Shown: positions 37,884-44,604 of the stretch, in pieces
Layout of the letters: each line of letters starts with the position of its first letter
Numbering within the stretch: position 1 is the stretch's first letter
Made by a program: the position numbers and the translations under genes
Assembly (NCBI GenBank): GCA_030447385.1
Contig: JAUJOY010000003.1
Span: forward strand, 283,000-346,999
Length of the DNA: 64,000 nt
Source of the DNA: Mycobacteriales bacterium
Lineage (GTDB): Bacteria > Actinomycetota > Actinomycetes > Mycobacteriales > SCTD01
Direction of reading: 5' to 3'
The notes under the pieces: model-generated
Seen by the model: the letters and a program-made list of their open reading frames with translations, nothing else
The model's database searches: none
Told to the model about the DNA's origin: nothing

Positions 37884-37914
37884 CGCATTCGTGGTTCGGG
37901 CACGCCCGAATGCG
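37884..37914. repeat. Nested palindrome upstream of the primase-helicase gene
   Basis: Outer arms CGCATTCG (37884-37891) and CGAATGCG (37907-37914) enclose inner arms TTCGGGC-AC-GCCCGAA (37895-37910). It lies 67 bp upstream of the primase-helicase start, the right place for an operator, and near the right end of block 1. Confidence 0.5.
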
Positions 37915-38027
37915 AAACGTCAGGCGGCCGTTCGATTTCTACCAGGAAGCTGTCCGCGTTGACCCATGAACGGCCCCTCGCGGACGTCCACGGACGGCCT
38001 CGAAAGGTGGCGACTTCCGCAGAGCGC

Positions 38028-38051
38028 GTGGCTACCAGTTTGGCTACCAGT
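38028..38051. repeat. Right copy of the 24-bp direct repeat bounding block 1 (putative att)
   Basis: Identical to 29627-29650, same orientation. It lies directly before the hairpin that terminates the tRNA cluster, a common neighbourhood for integration sites. On the minus strand it also reads LVAKLVAT. Confidence 0.55.
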
Positions 38052-38059
38052 ACAAGATC

Positions 38060-38104
38060 AAGGCCAGGTCAGAGGGGACGACACCCCCTCTGACCTGGCC
38101 TTTT
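38060..38104. terminator. Strong hairpin terminator of the tRNA cluster
   Basis: A perfect 18-bp stem (AAGGCCAGGTCAGAGGGG, 38060-38077, with its complement at 38085-38102) and a 7-nt loop. TTTT follows on the plus strand. It ends transcription of the tRNA-Gly/Cys/Val cluster coming from the right and can also stop plus-strand transcripts from block 1. Confidence 0.8.
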
Positions 38105-38108
38105 CGTG

Positions 38109-38182
38109 TGGGCGATACAGGACTTGAACCTGTGACCTCTTCCGTGTCAGGGAAGCGCGCTACCAGACTGCGCCAATCGCCC
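38109..38182 (-). tRNA. tRNA-Val (anticodon GAC)
   Basis: The cloverleaf starts GGGCGATTGGCGCAGTCTGG, has anticodon loop CTGACAC between CTTCC and GGAAG, T arm GGTTCAAGTCC and acceptor ATCGCCC. CCA is not encoded. It is last of the Gly-Cys-Val cluster, 5 bp from the terminator hairpin. Confidence 0.97.
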
Positions 38183-38236
38183 GTGCTGTGCAGTTGTGCT
38201 GCGGTGTGGTTGTCGTGCCGGTGTGCCGTGCGGGAG

Positions 38237-38308
38237 AGGCCGGGGCGGGAATCGAACCCGCGTACAGGGCTTTGCAGGCCCTTGCCTAAACCACTCGGCC
38301 ACCCGGCC
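38237..38308 (-). tRNA. tRNA-Cys (anticodon GCA)
   Basis: Acceptor GGCCGGG, D arm GGCCGAGTGGTTTAGGC, anticodon loop with GCA, T arm GGGTTCGATTCCC, discriminator U as expected for cysteine. CCA is not encoded. Confidence 0.97.
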
Positions 38309-38370
38309 ACAGCCGGCTCCCAGATGCGGAGCCCGGTGCAGCGCCGACGCCCGAGGGTGGGCGCCTTCCG

Positions 38371-38442
38371 AGCGGACGACGGGATTCGAACCCGCGACCC
38401 TCACCTTGGCAAGGTGATGCTCTACCACTGAGCCACGTCCGC
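38371..38442 (-). tRNA. tRNA-Gly (anticodon GCC)
   Basis: Acceptor GCGGACG, D arm GCTCAGTGGTAGAGC, anticodon stem CACCT/AGGTG around GCC, T arm GGGTTCGAATCCC, discriminator U. First tRNA of the cluster; its promoter should lie in 38443-38528. Confidence 0.97.
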
Positions 38443-38528
38443 GATGCGCAGGCCCGCACGGCCTTGCGCGACGACGAACGTTAGCAGAACGACGCTCTCC
38501 GACCGGGGCGCCGGGTCAGCGTACCGGC

Positions 38529-38969
38529 TCAGGTCTCGGGCTCGGCCCAGAGCAGCAGCGCCAGCTCGCTGTCGACGTCCACATAGGCGCTCTCGCTCCC
38601 GGCAGGGACGGCCTTGTAGGTGTCACCCAGGAACTCGACGAGGTCGGCGAGGGGCAGCTCGAACAGCGCCCGACCCGACGGCGAGGACAGCGAGAGGCAG
38701 GCCACCCGGCCGCCGGCGCTGGTGGACGGCCAGACCTGCACGTCGCCCTCACCCGAGGGCAGGCTGACCCCCTCGCTGAGCAGCTGCCGCGCGAAGGTCC
38801 ACTGCACCACGTCGCCCTGCGCCTCGGGACCGGTGTGGAACGAGATCTGCACCGCGTACGGGTCGGCGACGTCGTAGCGCAGGTCGGCGCGCACCGGGAG
38901 CACCGCCGTACCAGGGACGAGCAGCCGCAGGCGCATGGAGGCGCTGACCGAGGTGGGGCGGGTCGACAT
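38529..38969 (-). CDS. ssgB: SsgA/SsgB-like sporulation and cell-division regulator
   Basis: A 146-residue SALP-family protein. SsgB in Streptomyces positions FtsZ at sporulation septa, and family members occur only in morphologically complex actinomycetes. The sequence follows the family pattern: RLRLLVPGTAVLPVRADLRYD, DPYAVQISFHTG, VVQWTFARQLLSEG, GDVQVWPS and CLSLSSPSGRALFELPLADL, ending in a variable acidic segment. The start ATG at 38969 has GGAGG 6 nt upstream. It is divergent to the ECF sigma gene over about 200 bp carrying a perfect dyad at 39101-39118. Family membership is secure; the SsgB rather than another SALP label is likely but not proven. Confidence 0.8.
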   Translation of the reverse strand: MSTRPTSVSASMRLRLLVPGTAVLPVRADLRYDVADPYAVQISFHTGPEAQGDVVQWTFARQLLSEGVSLPSGEGDVQVWPSTSAGGRVACLSLSSPSGRALFELPLADLVEFLGDTYKAVPAGSESAYVDVDSELALLLWAEPET

Positions 38970-39100
38970 GCTCGGCCTCCTGCAGGGCGAGGGCCAGGGA
39001 GGCCCTTCGTCCTGCATGGAGGTCCCCGCTCCCGCGGGCTTCCAACCGCGCGGAGGTGCTTCAGCGGGCGAGCGGGCCAGAACGCGTCCGGAGGTAGCGT

Positions 39101-39118
39101 TGCGTGACGGGTCACGCA
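39101..39118. promoter_or_regulatory. Perfect dyad TGCGTGAC-GG-GTCACGCA
   Basis: Eight-base arms around a 2-nt spacer, in the gap between the divergent ssgB-like and sigma-factor genes, 9 bp upstream of the candidate ECF promoter. The position suits an activator or repressor of either gene. Confidence 0.55.
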
Positions 39119-39126
39119 CCTGGTAC

Positions 39127-39153
39127 CCATCCGTTCGTCCCGCTCGCGCGAAC
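39127..39153 (+). promoter_or_regulatory. Candidate self-recognised ECF promoter (SigK-like)
   Basis: CCATCC (39127-39132), 16 nt, then CGAAC (39149-39153), ending 20 nt before the sigma start codon. This resembles the CCATCC and CCGAAT-like elements described for mycobacterial SigK. Autoregulation of an ECF operon is common. Spacing is one shorter than that consensus if CGAAC is aligned, so it is a candidate only. Confidence 0.5.
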
Positions 39154-39173
39154 AACCCGTCGTGAGGACCTCC

Positions 39174-39881
39174 GTGATGCAGCCCCGCAGCCGTGGCGAG
39201 CAGACGCCCGACGCTGCGGCGCCGGCTGCCGCGGCGACCCGGCGCTATGACGGGCTGGACGACCGGGCGCTGGTCGCGCGGGTCACCGAGGGTGACGCCG
39301 ACGCCCTCGAGGCGCTCTACGGTCGCTACGGGCGGGCCTGCTACGGCCTGGCCCGGCGCATCCTCGCCGACGAGCAGTTCGCCCAGGACGTGGTCCAGGA
39401 GGTCTTCCTCACCGTCTGGCGGGACGCGTCCCGGTTCGACCCCAGCCGCGGCGGCTTCTCGACCTGGCTGCTGTCGATGACGCACCACAAGGCCGTGGAC
39501 AGCGTCCGGCGCGAGGAGAACCTGCGCAAGCGCCGCACCACCAGCGAGCTGCTCGAGACCCGCGAGAGCGATGCACCCCGCGTGGACGACCAGGTGTGGT
39601 CCCGGCTGCGGCGCGAGCGCGTACGCGCTGTGCTCCGGACCCTGCCGGACGTGCAGCGGGAGGCGCTGACCCTTGCCTACTTCGGCGGCTACACACAGCG
39701 TGAGATCTCCGGACTGACCGGCACTCCGCTGGGCACCGTCAAGACACGGATGCTCGCGGGCATGAAGCGGATGAAGGGAAGCCTCGACGGGCTGTCCAAC
39801 GCGGACGGCGGCCTCGAGCCGGTCGACCCCAGCGGATCCGCCCTGACCACCCGTCCCCCCGACACGAGGAGCCCGTCGTGA
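39174..39881 (+). CDS. ECF RNA polymerase sigma factor (SigK/RskA type)
   Basis: A 235-residue ECF sigma factor. Region 2 reads ALYGRYGRACYGLARRIL, DEQFAQDVVQEVFLTVWRD and FDPSRGGFSTWLLSMTHHKA; region 4 reads LPDVQREALTLAYFGGYTQREISGLTGTPLGTVKTRM. The start is placed at the GTG at 39174 (a GAGG site 6 nt upstream); the ATG at 39177 and a GTG at 39162 are alternatives. Its stop overlaps the anti-sigma gene start by 4 nt. A candidate self-recognised promoter lies just upstream. Its regulon cannot be seen here. Confidence 0.92.
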   Translation: MMQPRSRGEQTPDAAAPAAAATRRYDGLDDRALVARVTEGDADALEALYGRYGRACYGLARRILADEQFAQDVVQEVFLTVWRDASRFDPSRGGFSTWLLSMTHHKAVDSVRREENLRKRRTTSELLETRESDAPRVDDQVWSRLRRERVRAVLRTLPDVQREALTLAYFGGYTQREISGLTGTPLGTVKTRMLAGMKRMKGSLDGLSNADGGLEPVDPSGSALTTRPPDTRSPS

Positions 39882-40720
39882 CCCGCCCCGACTCGCACGA
39901 GCTCTACGAGGAGCTGGCGGCGGGCTACGCGCTGTCCGCGCTCGAGCCCGAGGACGAGCAGGCCTTCCTGCAGCACCTGAGCGGCTGCGCCCGCTGCGAG
40001 CGCGACATGGCCGTGCACGCTGCGACCCTCACCCACCTGGCCTACGCGGCGGACGCCCCGGAGCCGCCGGAGTCCCTGCTCGCCTCGATCCGCCAGGGGG
40101 TGGCGGACTCCGGACGCGGCGCCAGCTTCCCGGCCGCCGCCCCCAGGACGTTCACCGACGCACCTGAGCCCGTCGCCCCCGCTCGGCAGCCGGCGCCGGT
40201 GGCCTCGCTCGACGCCGCCCGCCGTCGCAAGCTCCGCTTCGGCCCCGCGCGGTCCGGAGCGTGGGTGGGCATCGCCGCCGCTGCCGCTCTGGTGATGGGC
40301 CTCGGCGTCTGGAACACCTCGCTGCAGGCCGACCGCGACCAGCAGGAGGCGTGGGGGGACCGCATGGCCGCCGCCGTCCGCGAGCTGCGGGACACCACCA
40401 CCGACACGGTGCCGCTGACCAGCCCGGAGGGGGAGGTCGTCGCCGTGGCACTCGTTCGCGGCAGCGAGCTGTCGCTCGTCGTGGACGGCCTGCCGGTCAA
40501 CGACGAGTCGACCACGTACATCCTGTGGGGGCAGAGCCGCTACGGTGATGTCCGCCCGGTGGGGGCCTTCGACGTGACCCGTCCGGGGGTGGACGTCCGG
40601 GAGGACATGCAGGTGCAGGCCGGTGTCGCGGACGTGACCCGCTTCATGGTCACCCGAGAGCGGGGCTCGCAGGCCCCGCCCATCCCGGAGCAGCCCCTGC
40701 TGGCCTCCGGCGACGTCTGA
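39878..40720 (+). CDS. RskA-type transmembrane anti-sigma factor
   Basis: A 280-residue membrane protein that should hold the upstream ECF sigma factor inactive at the membrane until proteolysis releases it. The N-terminal zinc anti-sigma motif is H33-x3-C37-x2-C40 in LQHLSGCARCERD. A Pro/Ala-rich linker, one transmembrane helix (GAWVGIAAAAALVMGLGVW, about 127-145) and an extracytoplasmic RskA domain (VVDGLPVNDESTTYILWGQ) follow. It starts at GTG with a 4-nt overlap with the sigma gene. Confidence 0.92.
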   Translation: MTRPDSHELYEELAAGYALSALEPEDEQAFLQHLSGCARCERDMAVHAATLTHLAYAADAPEPPESLLASIRQGVADSGRGASFPAAAPRTFTDAPEPVAPARQPAPVASLDAARRRKLRFGPARSGAWVGIAAAAALVMGLGVWNTSLQADRDQQEAWGDRMAAAVRELRDTTTDTVPLTSPEGEVVAVALVRGSELSLVVDGLPVNDESTTYILWGQSRYGDVRPVGAFDVTRPGVDVREDMQVQAGVADVTRFMVTRERGSQAPPIPEQPLLASGDV

Positions 40721-40728
40721 GCGGGCCC

Positions 40729-41166
40729 GTGGATCGCCAGGCGCAGCCAGGGCAGGTGGCACCGGGTGTGGTCGAGGCCTCCGCGGTGGCCGGGCCTGTC
40801 GAGGAAGCAGGCGTCCGGGCGCGCCTGCGGCGTACGCCGGGCGGAGCCCTTCTGCTTCAGCTGCTCGTCTTCGTGGCCGGCCTGCTGTTCATCCTGCTGG
40901 GCTTCCTGCTGGTCGCCCTCCCCGGCCCGCTGACGATCCCCCCGATCCTCATTGGCCTCTACATCTGGTCCACCGAGTTCGCGTGGGCCGACCGGCTGCT
41001 GGAGCGGGCCAAGAAGCAGGCGCGTGAGGCATGGGCGAACGCCAAGGCGAAGCCGGTGCTCTCCACCGTGCTCACTCTGGGTGGCCTCCTGGCCGTGGCA
41101 GTCGTGATCTACCTGGTCGGCCGCTACGACCTCCTGGCGCGGGGCAAGGAGCTCGCGGGGCTCTGA
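40729..41166 (+). CDS. PGPGW-family small membrane protein
   Basis: A 145-residue membrane protein with two to three helices. The loop VALPGPLTIPPILIGLYIW matches the PGPGW family, followed by STEFAWADRLLERAKKQA, a charged amphipathic segment, and a last helix (LTLGGLLAVAVVIYLVG). No function is established for the family. It starts 8 nt after the anti-sigma stop and may be part of the sigma operon. Confidence 0.75.
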   Translation: MDRQAQPGQVAPGVVEASAVAGPVEEAGVRARLRRTPGGALLLQLLVFVAGLLFILLGFLLVALPGPLTIPPILIGLYIWSTEFAWADRLLERAKKQAREAWANAKAKPVLSTVLTLGGLLAVAVVIYLVGRYDLLARGKELAGL

Positions 41167-41239
41167 GCGTGGAAGGCCGCTGAGGTAGTGTCCGGCCGTT
41201 GCGCCCGGCTCCGGACGCGCTGCCGGACAACCAGGACGC

Positions 41240-41313
41240 GGACGTATAGCTCAGCTGGTTAGAGCGCACGCTTCACACGCGTGAGGTCGCAGGTTCGAGT
41301 CCTGCTACGTCCA
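41240..41313 (+). tRNA. tRNA-Val (anticodon CAC)
   Basis: Acceptor GGACGTA, D arm GCTCAGCTGGTTAGAGC, anticodon stem CACGC/GCGTG around TTCACAC (anticodon CAC), T arm CAGGTTCGAGTCCTG, acceptor TACGTCC with discriminator A. CCA is not encoded. Its 3' end is the attachment site of the adjacent integrative element. Confidence 0.97.
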
Positions 41314-41314
41314 C
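41286..41314. repeat. Left att site of the integrative element (tRNA-Val 3' end)
   Basis: 29 bp from GTCGCAGG to GTCCAC, covering the T arm and acceptor of tRNA-Val(CAC), repeated exactly at 50375-50403. The tRNA stays complete on this side. Confidence 0.9.
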
Positions 41315-41317
41315 ACC

Positions 41318-41343
41318 GAAACCCCTGATTCGCAGGGGGTTTC
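41318..41343 (+). terminator. Hairpin terminator after tRNA-Val(CAC)
   Basis: GAAACCCCTG (41318-41327) pairs with CAGGGGGTTTC (41333-41343), with one bulged G, around a 5-nt loop, 4 bp after the tRNA 3' end. Confidence 0.65.
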
Positions 41344-41473
41344 AGATCTAGACCCTCCGCCGTGCCACTGGGCGTGCCATTCGCACCTTGTCCGGTGCCG
41401 ACAACGGGCGGGAGCCTTGGGCGTGTTGCGGCCGTCCTGTCCCCGGGTGGCGTAGCGTCCTGCGCCGTCGCTA

Positions 41474-41589
41474 GGTCCGTGGCCCGGCGGCGGTGAGAAC
41501 GGCGTGAGGGCCCGTGGTCCACGTCGGGACAGGACGACAGCAGGCCCGTGGCCAGGCAGTCGGTGCAGCACTCCACACCAGGCCCGTGG
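41474..41589. repeat. Four GGYCCGTGG repeats, spaced about 35 bp, beside the left att
   Basis: GGTCCGTGG at 41474 and GGCCCGTGG at 41509, 41543 and 41581, all in one orientation and 34-38 bp apart. They lie between the left att site and the excisionase-like gene. The rest of 41344-41650 shows no ORF with coding-like bias. Confidence 0.5.
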
Positions 41590-41650
41590 CCGGCGTGGAC
41601 TCCACCGCCAATGCCGCCACCGCGTGCGGCCCCTCGCCGGGAGTCCTCCT

Positions 41651-41869
41651 GTGAACGTCCGTCTGCCCGACCCCGCCCCACCCGCACCGCAGTACGAGAC
41701 CCTGGCCGAGGTGGCCGCCCGCTACAACTGCAGCACCAAGACGGTGCGCAGACGCATCGCTGAGGGCAAGCTCACGGCCTACCGCCTCGGCCCGCACCTG
41801 ATCCGGATCGACCGCGCCGAGGCAGACGCCCTGCTGCGCCCGATCCCGGCCGCCGCGCACAGCGCGTGA
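41651..41869 (+). CDS. Excisionase-like helix-turn-helix protein
   Basis: A 72-residue MerR/Xis-type DNA-binding protein: YETLAEVAARYNCSTKTVRR, IAEGKLTAYRLGPHLIRIDR. This is the short-form excisionase/recombination directionality factor architecture. GTG start with GGGAG about 8 nt upstream. It is the first gene after the left att site, and the repeats upstream could be its binding sites or integrase arm sites. Confidence 0.85.
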   Translation: MNVRLPDPAPPAPQYETLAEVAARYNCSTKTVRRRIAEGKLTAYRLGPHLIRIDRAEADALLRPIPAAAHSA

Positions 41870-41909
41870 ACCGGAAGGCTGCCGACGCCGGCGTGAGCGG
41901 CGTTGCCTG

Positions 41910-42770
41910 ATGGCCGCCGACCTTGACGGGTACTCCCAGGTGCCGGCTGTGCTGCTGCTGGCCGACGTGAGCGACCGCGCCGTACGCCTCTGGGCGGTCC
42001 TCGACTGCCACCAGCGCGGGCGCACCGTGGCGTGGCCCAGCCGCGCCACCCTGCAGGCCCTTCTGCGCTGCTCGGCCGACTCCGTGGACCGGGCCGTGGT
42101 CGAGCTAGAGAACTCCGGCCTGGTCGTCGTGCAACGGCGCGCCGACAAGGGCGCCACCAACCGGTACAGCCTGCGTGGTCGGCCGCGGGACGGAGCCGCA
42201 GGTAGCCGCACCGGTGCGGCTAGCGCTAGCCGCTCGGATGCGGCTACCGACGGCGCAGGTAGCCGCACCGGTGCGGACCGGGTAGCCGCACCGGTGCGGC
42301 CCAAAGCAGAGGAAAGAAACAGAGACACCACCTCCACCACCGTCACCGCGCCGGCCGCGGACGAGTCGGCAGCAGACGGAGGAGGAGGTGAGGAGCAGCT
42401 ACGACAGGCAGAACACGCCCTGCTCGCCGCCGTGCCGGCGTCGGTGCGTCAGCAGGTCAAGCCCTCGCCGGCAGCACGTCGGTGCATCGCCACCGCGACC
42501 GAGAAGGGCTGGACCGTGGACCAGCTCCAGGCCGTCGCTGCGGAGCCCTGGGACGGCGCAGCACGCCCCGCCGCGGTGTGGCTGACCCGTCTGCGGGAGT
42601 GCTCCACCAGCACGCCGCCGCCGCCGGTACAGGACGACCAGGCCGCGCCCCGACCCGCCTGCGGCCACTGCAGCCCGACCCGCCGGCTGGAGGATCCCGA
42701 CGACGGCGCCGACCTGGGGCCGTGCCCGCGGTGCCACTGGAGCCTGCCCGCGCAGGAGGCGGTCGCGTGA
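41910..42770 (+). CDS. Replication-initiation-like HTH protein with internal iteron-like array
   Basis: A 286-residue protein with an N-terminal winged-helix/HTH (VSDRAVRLWAVLDCHQRG, WPSRATLQALLRCSADSVDR and VELENSGLVVVQRRADKGA) like phage and plasmid replication organisers, then a low-complexity middle with GSRTGA repeats (about 97-127) encoded by 19-bp palindromic repeats, and a C-terminal part with a CGHC/CPRC zinc-ribbon-like pair (ACGHCSPTRR, GPCPRCHWSL). It overlaps the next gene by 4 nt (GTGA). Like lambda O, it may contain its own origin. Whether it initiates replication is inference. Confidence 0.65.
   Translation: MAADLDGYSQVPAVLLLADVSDRAVRLWAVLDCHQRGRTVAWPSRATLQALLRCSADSVDRAVVELENSGLVVVQRRADKGATNRYSLRGRPRDGAAGSRTGAASASRSDAATDGAGSRTGADRVAAPVRPKAEERNRDTTSTTVTAPAADESAADGGGGEEQLRQAEHALLAAVPASVRQQVKPSPAARRCIATATEKGWTVDQLQAVAAEPWDGAARPAAVWLTRLRECSTSTPPPPVQDDQAAPRPACGHCSPTRRLEDPDDGADLGPCPRCHWSLPAQEAVA
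42201..42299. repeat. Iteron-like palindrome array inside the replication-type gene
   Basis: GGTAGCCGCACCGGTGCGG occurs exactly at 42201, 42258 and 42281. The first extends to a perfect 20-bp palindrome, TAGCCGCACCGGTGCGGCTA (42203-42222), and overlaps a second perfect one, CGGCTAGCGCTAGCCG (42217-42232). A diverged inverted copy, beginning GGTAGCCGCA when read on the minus strand, ends at 42248. Clustered repeats like this in a rep-type gene are candidate origin iterons. Confidence 0.8.
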
Positions 42771-43099
42771 ACCTCCACCGCATCGACCCCGACGACCAGC
42801 GTGCCCTGCAGGCGCTGACCGTGCCGCTGGCCGAAGGCGTGGCCCTGGCCGAGTGCGTTGCCCCTGACGGCTCCACGGCGTTCTGGCTGCTGCAGGCCGG
42901 CAGCCACACCTACGGCTGCGCCTGCCGTCGCTGCGTGCCGCACGAGCTCACCGGCCGGCTGCCCGTCGAGCTCCGCGACCGCCTCGGCCTGGTCCACCGC
43001 TGCGGCGCACCGACCCGCAGCACCGGGCAGCCCTGCCGCAGCATCGTGCAGGACCCCGACGCCACCTGTACCTCGCACCTGCGACAGACCCGCCCATGA
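42767..43099 (+). CDS. Small cysteine-rich protein of the integrative element
   Basis: A 110-residue protein with several Cys/His pairs: YGCACRRCVPHE, LVHRCGAPTRSTGQPC and DATCTSHL. It could hold one or two zinc sites, with the C-terminal CGAP..C..C..H spacing like a small treble-clef. It overlaps both neighbours by 4 nt and belongs to a tightly packed operon. I do not recognise the family. Confidence 0.6.
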   Translation: MNLHRIDPDDQRALQALTVPLAEGVALAECVAPDGSTAFWLLQAGSHTYGCACRRCVPHELTGRLPVELRDRLGLVHRCGAPTRSTGQPCRSIVQDPDATCTSHLRQTRP

Positions 43100-43584
43100 G
43101 GCGCGACCGCACCGGTGAGCTGCTGGAAGACGACGACGTGCACCTGGTCCCCGCCGCCGCGCAGGACATGCACGCCTGCGAAGGAGGCTGGGCCGGCGAG
43201 GACGACGATGGCCGCCCAACACCGTGCCGCACCTGCCGGCCGCACCTGCCGGCCGCACGCCGCGGGTCCCGGCTGATCGTGCCGCCCTCGGCCGGCACGC
43301 TGGCCATGAGCGAGGCCGCGTGGCAGACGATGATCACCGACTACGCCACGCTGACCGGCTGGCGCTGGCATCACCAGCGCCTCAGCAAGCAGTCACGCCC
43401 GGGTTGGCCTGACCTGACCCTCTGCCGTTCTTCCCGCTTGATCTTCGCCGAGCTGAAGACCGAGCGCGGCACCGTGCGCCCCGAGCAGACCGCGTGGCTT
43501 CACGCCCTGCGCGAGGTGCCCTCCTGCGAGGTGTTCGTCTGGAGGCCACGTCACTGGGCCCTCGTGCAGCAGGTGCTCCGGTGA
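43096..43584 (+). CDS. VRR-NUC domain nuclease
   Basis: A 162-residue protein whose second half is a VRR-NUC domain of the PD-(D/E)xK fold. WHHQRLSKQSRPGWPDLTLC supplies the metal-binding Asp106, LIFAELKTERG gives Glu119 and Lys121, and VRPEQTAWLHALREV completes the domain. The N-terminal part has Cys/His pairs (MHACEGGW, CRTCRPHL) perhaps binding zinc. Such nucleases are frequent in phages and satellites, where they cut or process DNA. It overlaps its neighbours by 4 nt each. Confidence 0.85.
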   Translation: MRRDRTGELLEDDDVHLVPAAAQDMHACEGGWAGEDDDGRPTPCRTCRPHLPAARRGSRLIVPPSAGTLAMSEAAWQTMITDYATLTGWRWHHQRLSKQSRPGWPDLTLCRSSRLIFAELKTERGTVRPEQTAWLHALREVPSCEVFVWRPRHWALVQQVLR

Positions 43585-43997
43585 GCCCGCGGCAGGCCGG
43601 CGCCAGGGAGCTGTCGCACGACCTGCTGGACAGCGTGCTGGCGCTGCGCATCCACCTGGGGCTGGGCCACGACGACGACGCCCGCCACCAGCTGGAGCGC
43701 AGCTTCCACGCCCTGGTGGCGCTGGACGCCGCCATGCCCCCCGATCCCCCGGCTGCCATCCGGCACCGGGTCCCCGTAAGACAGGAGAAGCCCGTGGGCT
43801 ACCTCGGACAAGACGCAGCCGACCTCGCAGCCGACCGCAAGGCCGCTGCCGCCCTCGGCGTACGACCCGGCCCGCTCGACCCGCCGGCCACGCCTACGCA
43901 GCTGACCGACCAGGACGGCACGCCGCTGGCCGAGCAGCCGCCCGGCGGCCACGTCGCTGACACGACCAGCGCCACGCACACCGGCAGCGCCGGCTAG
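43581..43997 (+). CDS. Hypothetical protein of the integrative element
   Basis: A 138-residue protein, GTG start overlapping the nuclease stop by 4 nt. The N-terminal half predicts helices (SHDLLDSVLALRIHLGLGHD, QLERSFHALVALD); the C-terminal half is polar and proline-rich. Family unknown. It is the last clearly intact gene of the overlapping run 41910-43997. Confidence 0.55.
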   Translation: MSPRQAGARELSHDLLDSVLALRIHLGLGHDDDARHQLERSFHALVALDAAMPPDPPAAIRHRVPVRQEKPVGYLGQDAADLAADRKAAAALGVRPGPLDPPATPTQLTDQDGTPLAEQPPGGHVADTTSATHTGSAG

Positions 43998-44100
43998 CCC
44001 CTGACCCCCGGTCGGCGCCGTGGGCATCACGCGACGCGGCGCCGACCGGCACCAGCACCACCTGCAGCACGCCCCCGACGAACAGGAGATCCACCCCGTG

Positions 44101-44604
44101 AACATGACGACCAGCCCACTCCAGCGCGTGGCCGAGGTGCGCGCACGCCTCCAGCTGCTCGACCGGCGGGAGGCCGCCATCCGCGCCGCCGACACCTTGC
44201 GCGAGGACCACCAGGCCAGGGACCAAGCCCGAGCTGGACGCCGCCGTGGCCGCCCACAAGGCCGCGACCGACGCCTGGAGAAGGCCCACGCGGCGTACGG
44301 CTCCGCCGGCAGCACCGACCTGGGCAGCATCATGCGCCCGCGACATCGGCCGCGAACGCGACGCCCTGCAGGCCGAGCTGTCCGGCGACCTCGCGCCGTG
44401 GGTCAGCTCCGTGAGCACCGACGACAAGCGCAGCGCCGGAGGACTGCTGGATGCGCTCACAAGCTCGCAGCCCCGGCCGGCATCCCCACCGAGGAGCCCA
44501 CCGGCGAGCCGACCGCGGGCAGGCGCGCATCGGCCGCGATCCGCGCAGCGTCGGACCGCACGGTGCGCCGGATAGCACCGTCCACCGACAGCACCGGCCG
44601 GTGA
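44101..44604 (+). pseudogene. Coiled-coil hypothetical gene, multiply frameshifted
   Basis: From the GTG at 44101 the protein begins MTTSPLQRVAEVRARLQLLD (after VN) and continues in shifting frames: PELDAAVAAHKAATDAW, EKAHAAYGSAGSTDLGSIM, RDIGRERDALQAELSGDLAP and KLAAPAGIPTEEPTGEP. Apparent indels lie near 44,224, 44,280, 44,338 and 44,460. The reconstructed protein is a charged helical protein of unknown role. Its end overlaps the next ORF by 4 nt. Confidence 0.6.

Larger units (their letters stand above)
29627..38051. mobile_element. Accessory block 1: probable genomic island, decayed
   Basis: The segment between exact 24-bp direct repeats holds two insertion sequences, a truncated zinc-ribbon gene, a hypothetical gene, a frameshifted DHFR-like gene, a toxin-antitoxin pair and a primase-helicase fusion. 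It interrupts an epimerase-like gene on the left and stops just before the terminator of the tRNA-Gly/Cys/Val cluster on the right. No intact integrase is present; a possible integrase tail remains at the left end. The island interpretation is inference from repeats, cargo and position. Confidence 0.5.

Noticed and set aside
41910-42770. Calling the GSRTGA repeats a structural peptide repeat only
   Set aside because: The DNA copies are exact and palindromic, including third codon positions, which peptide selection alone would not keep.
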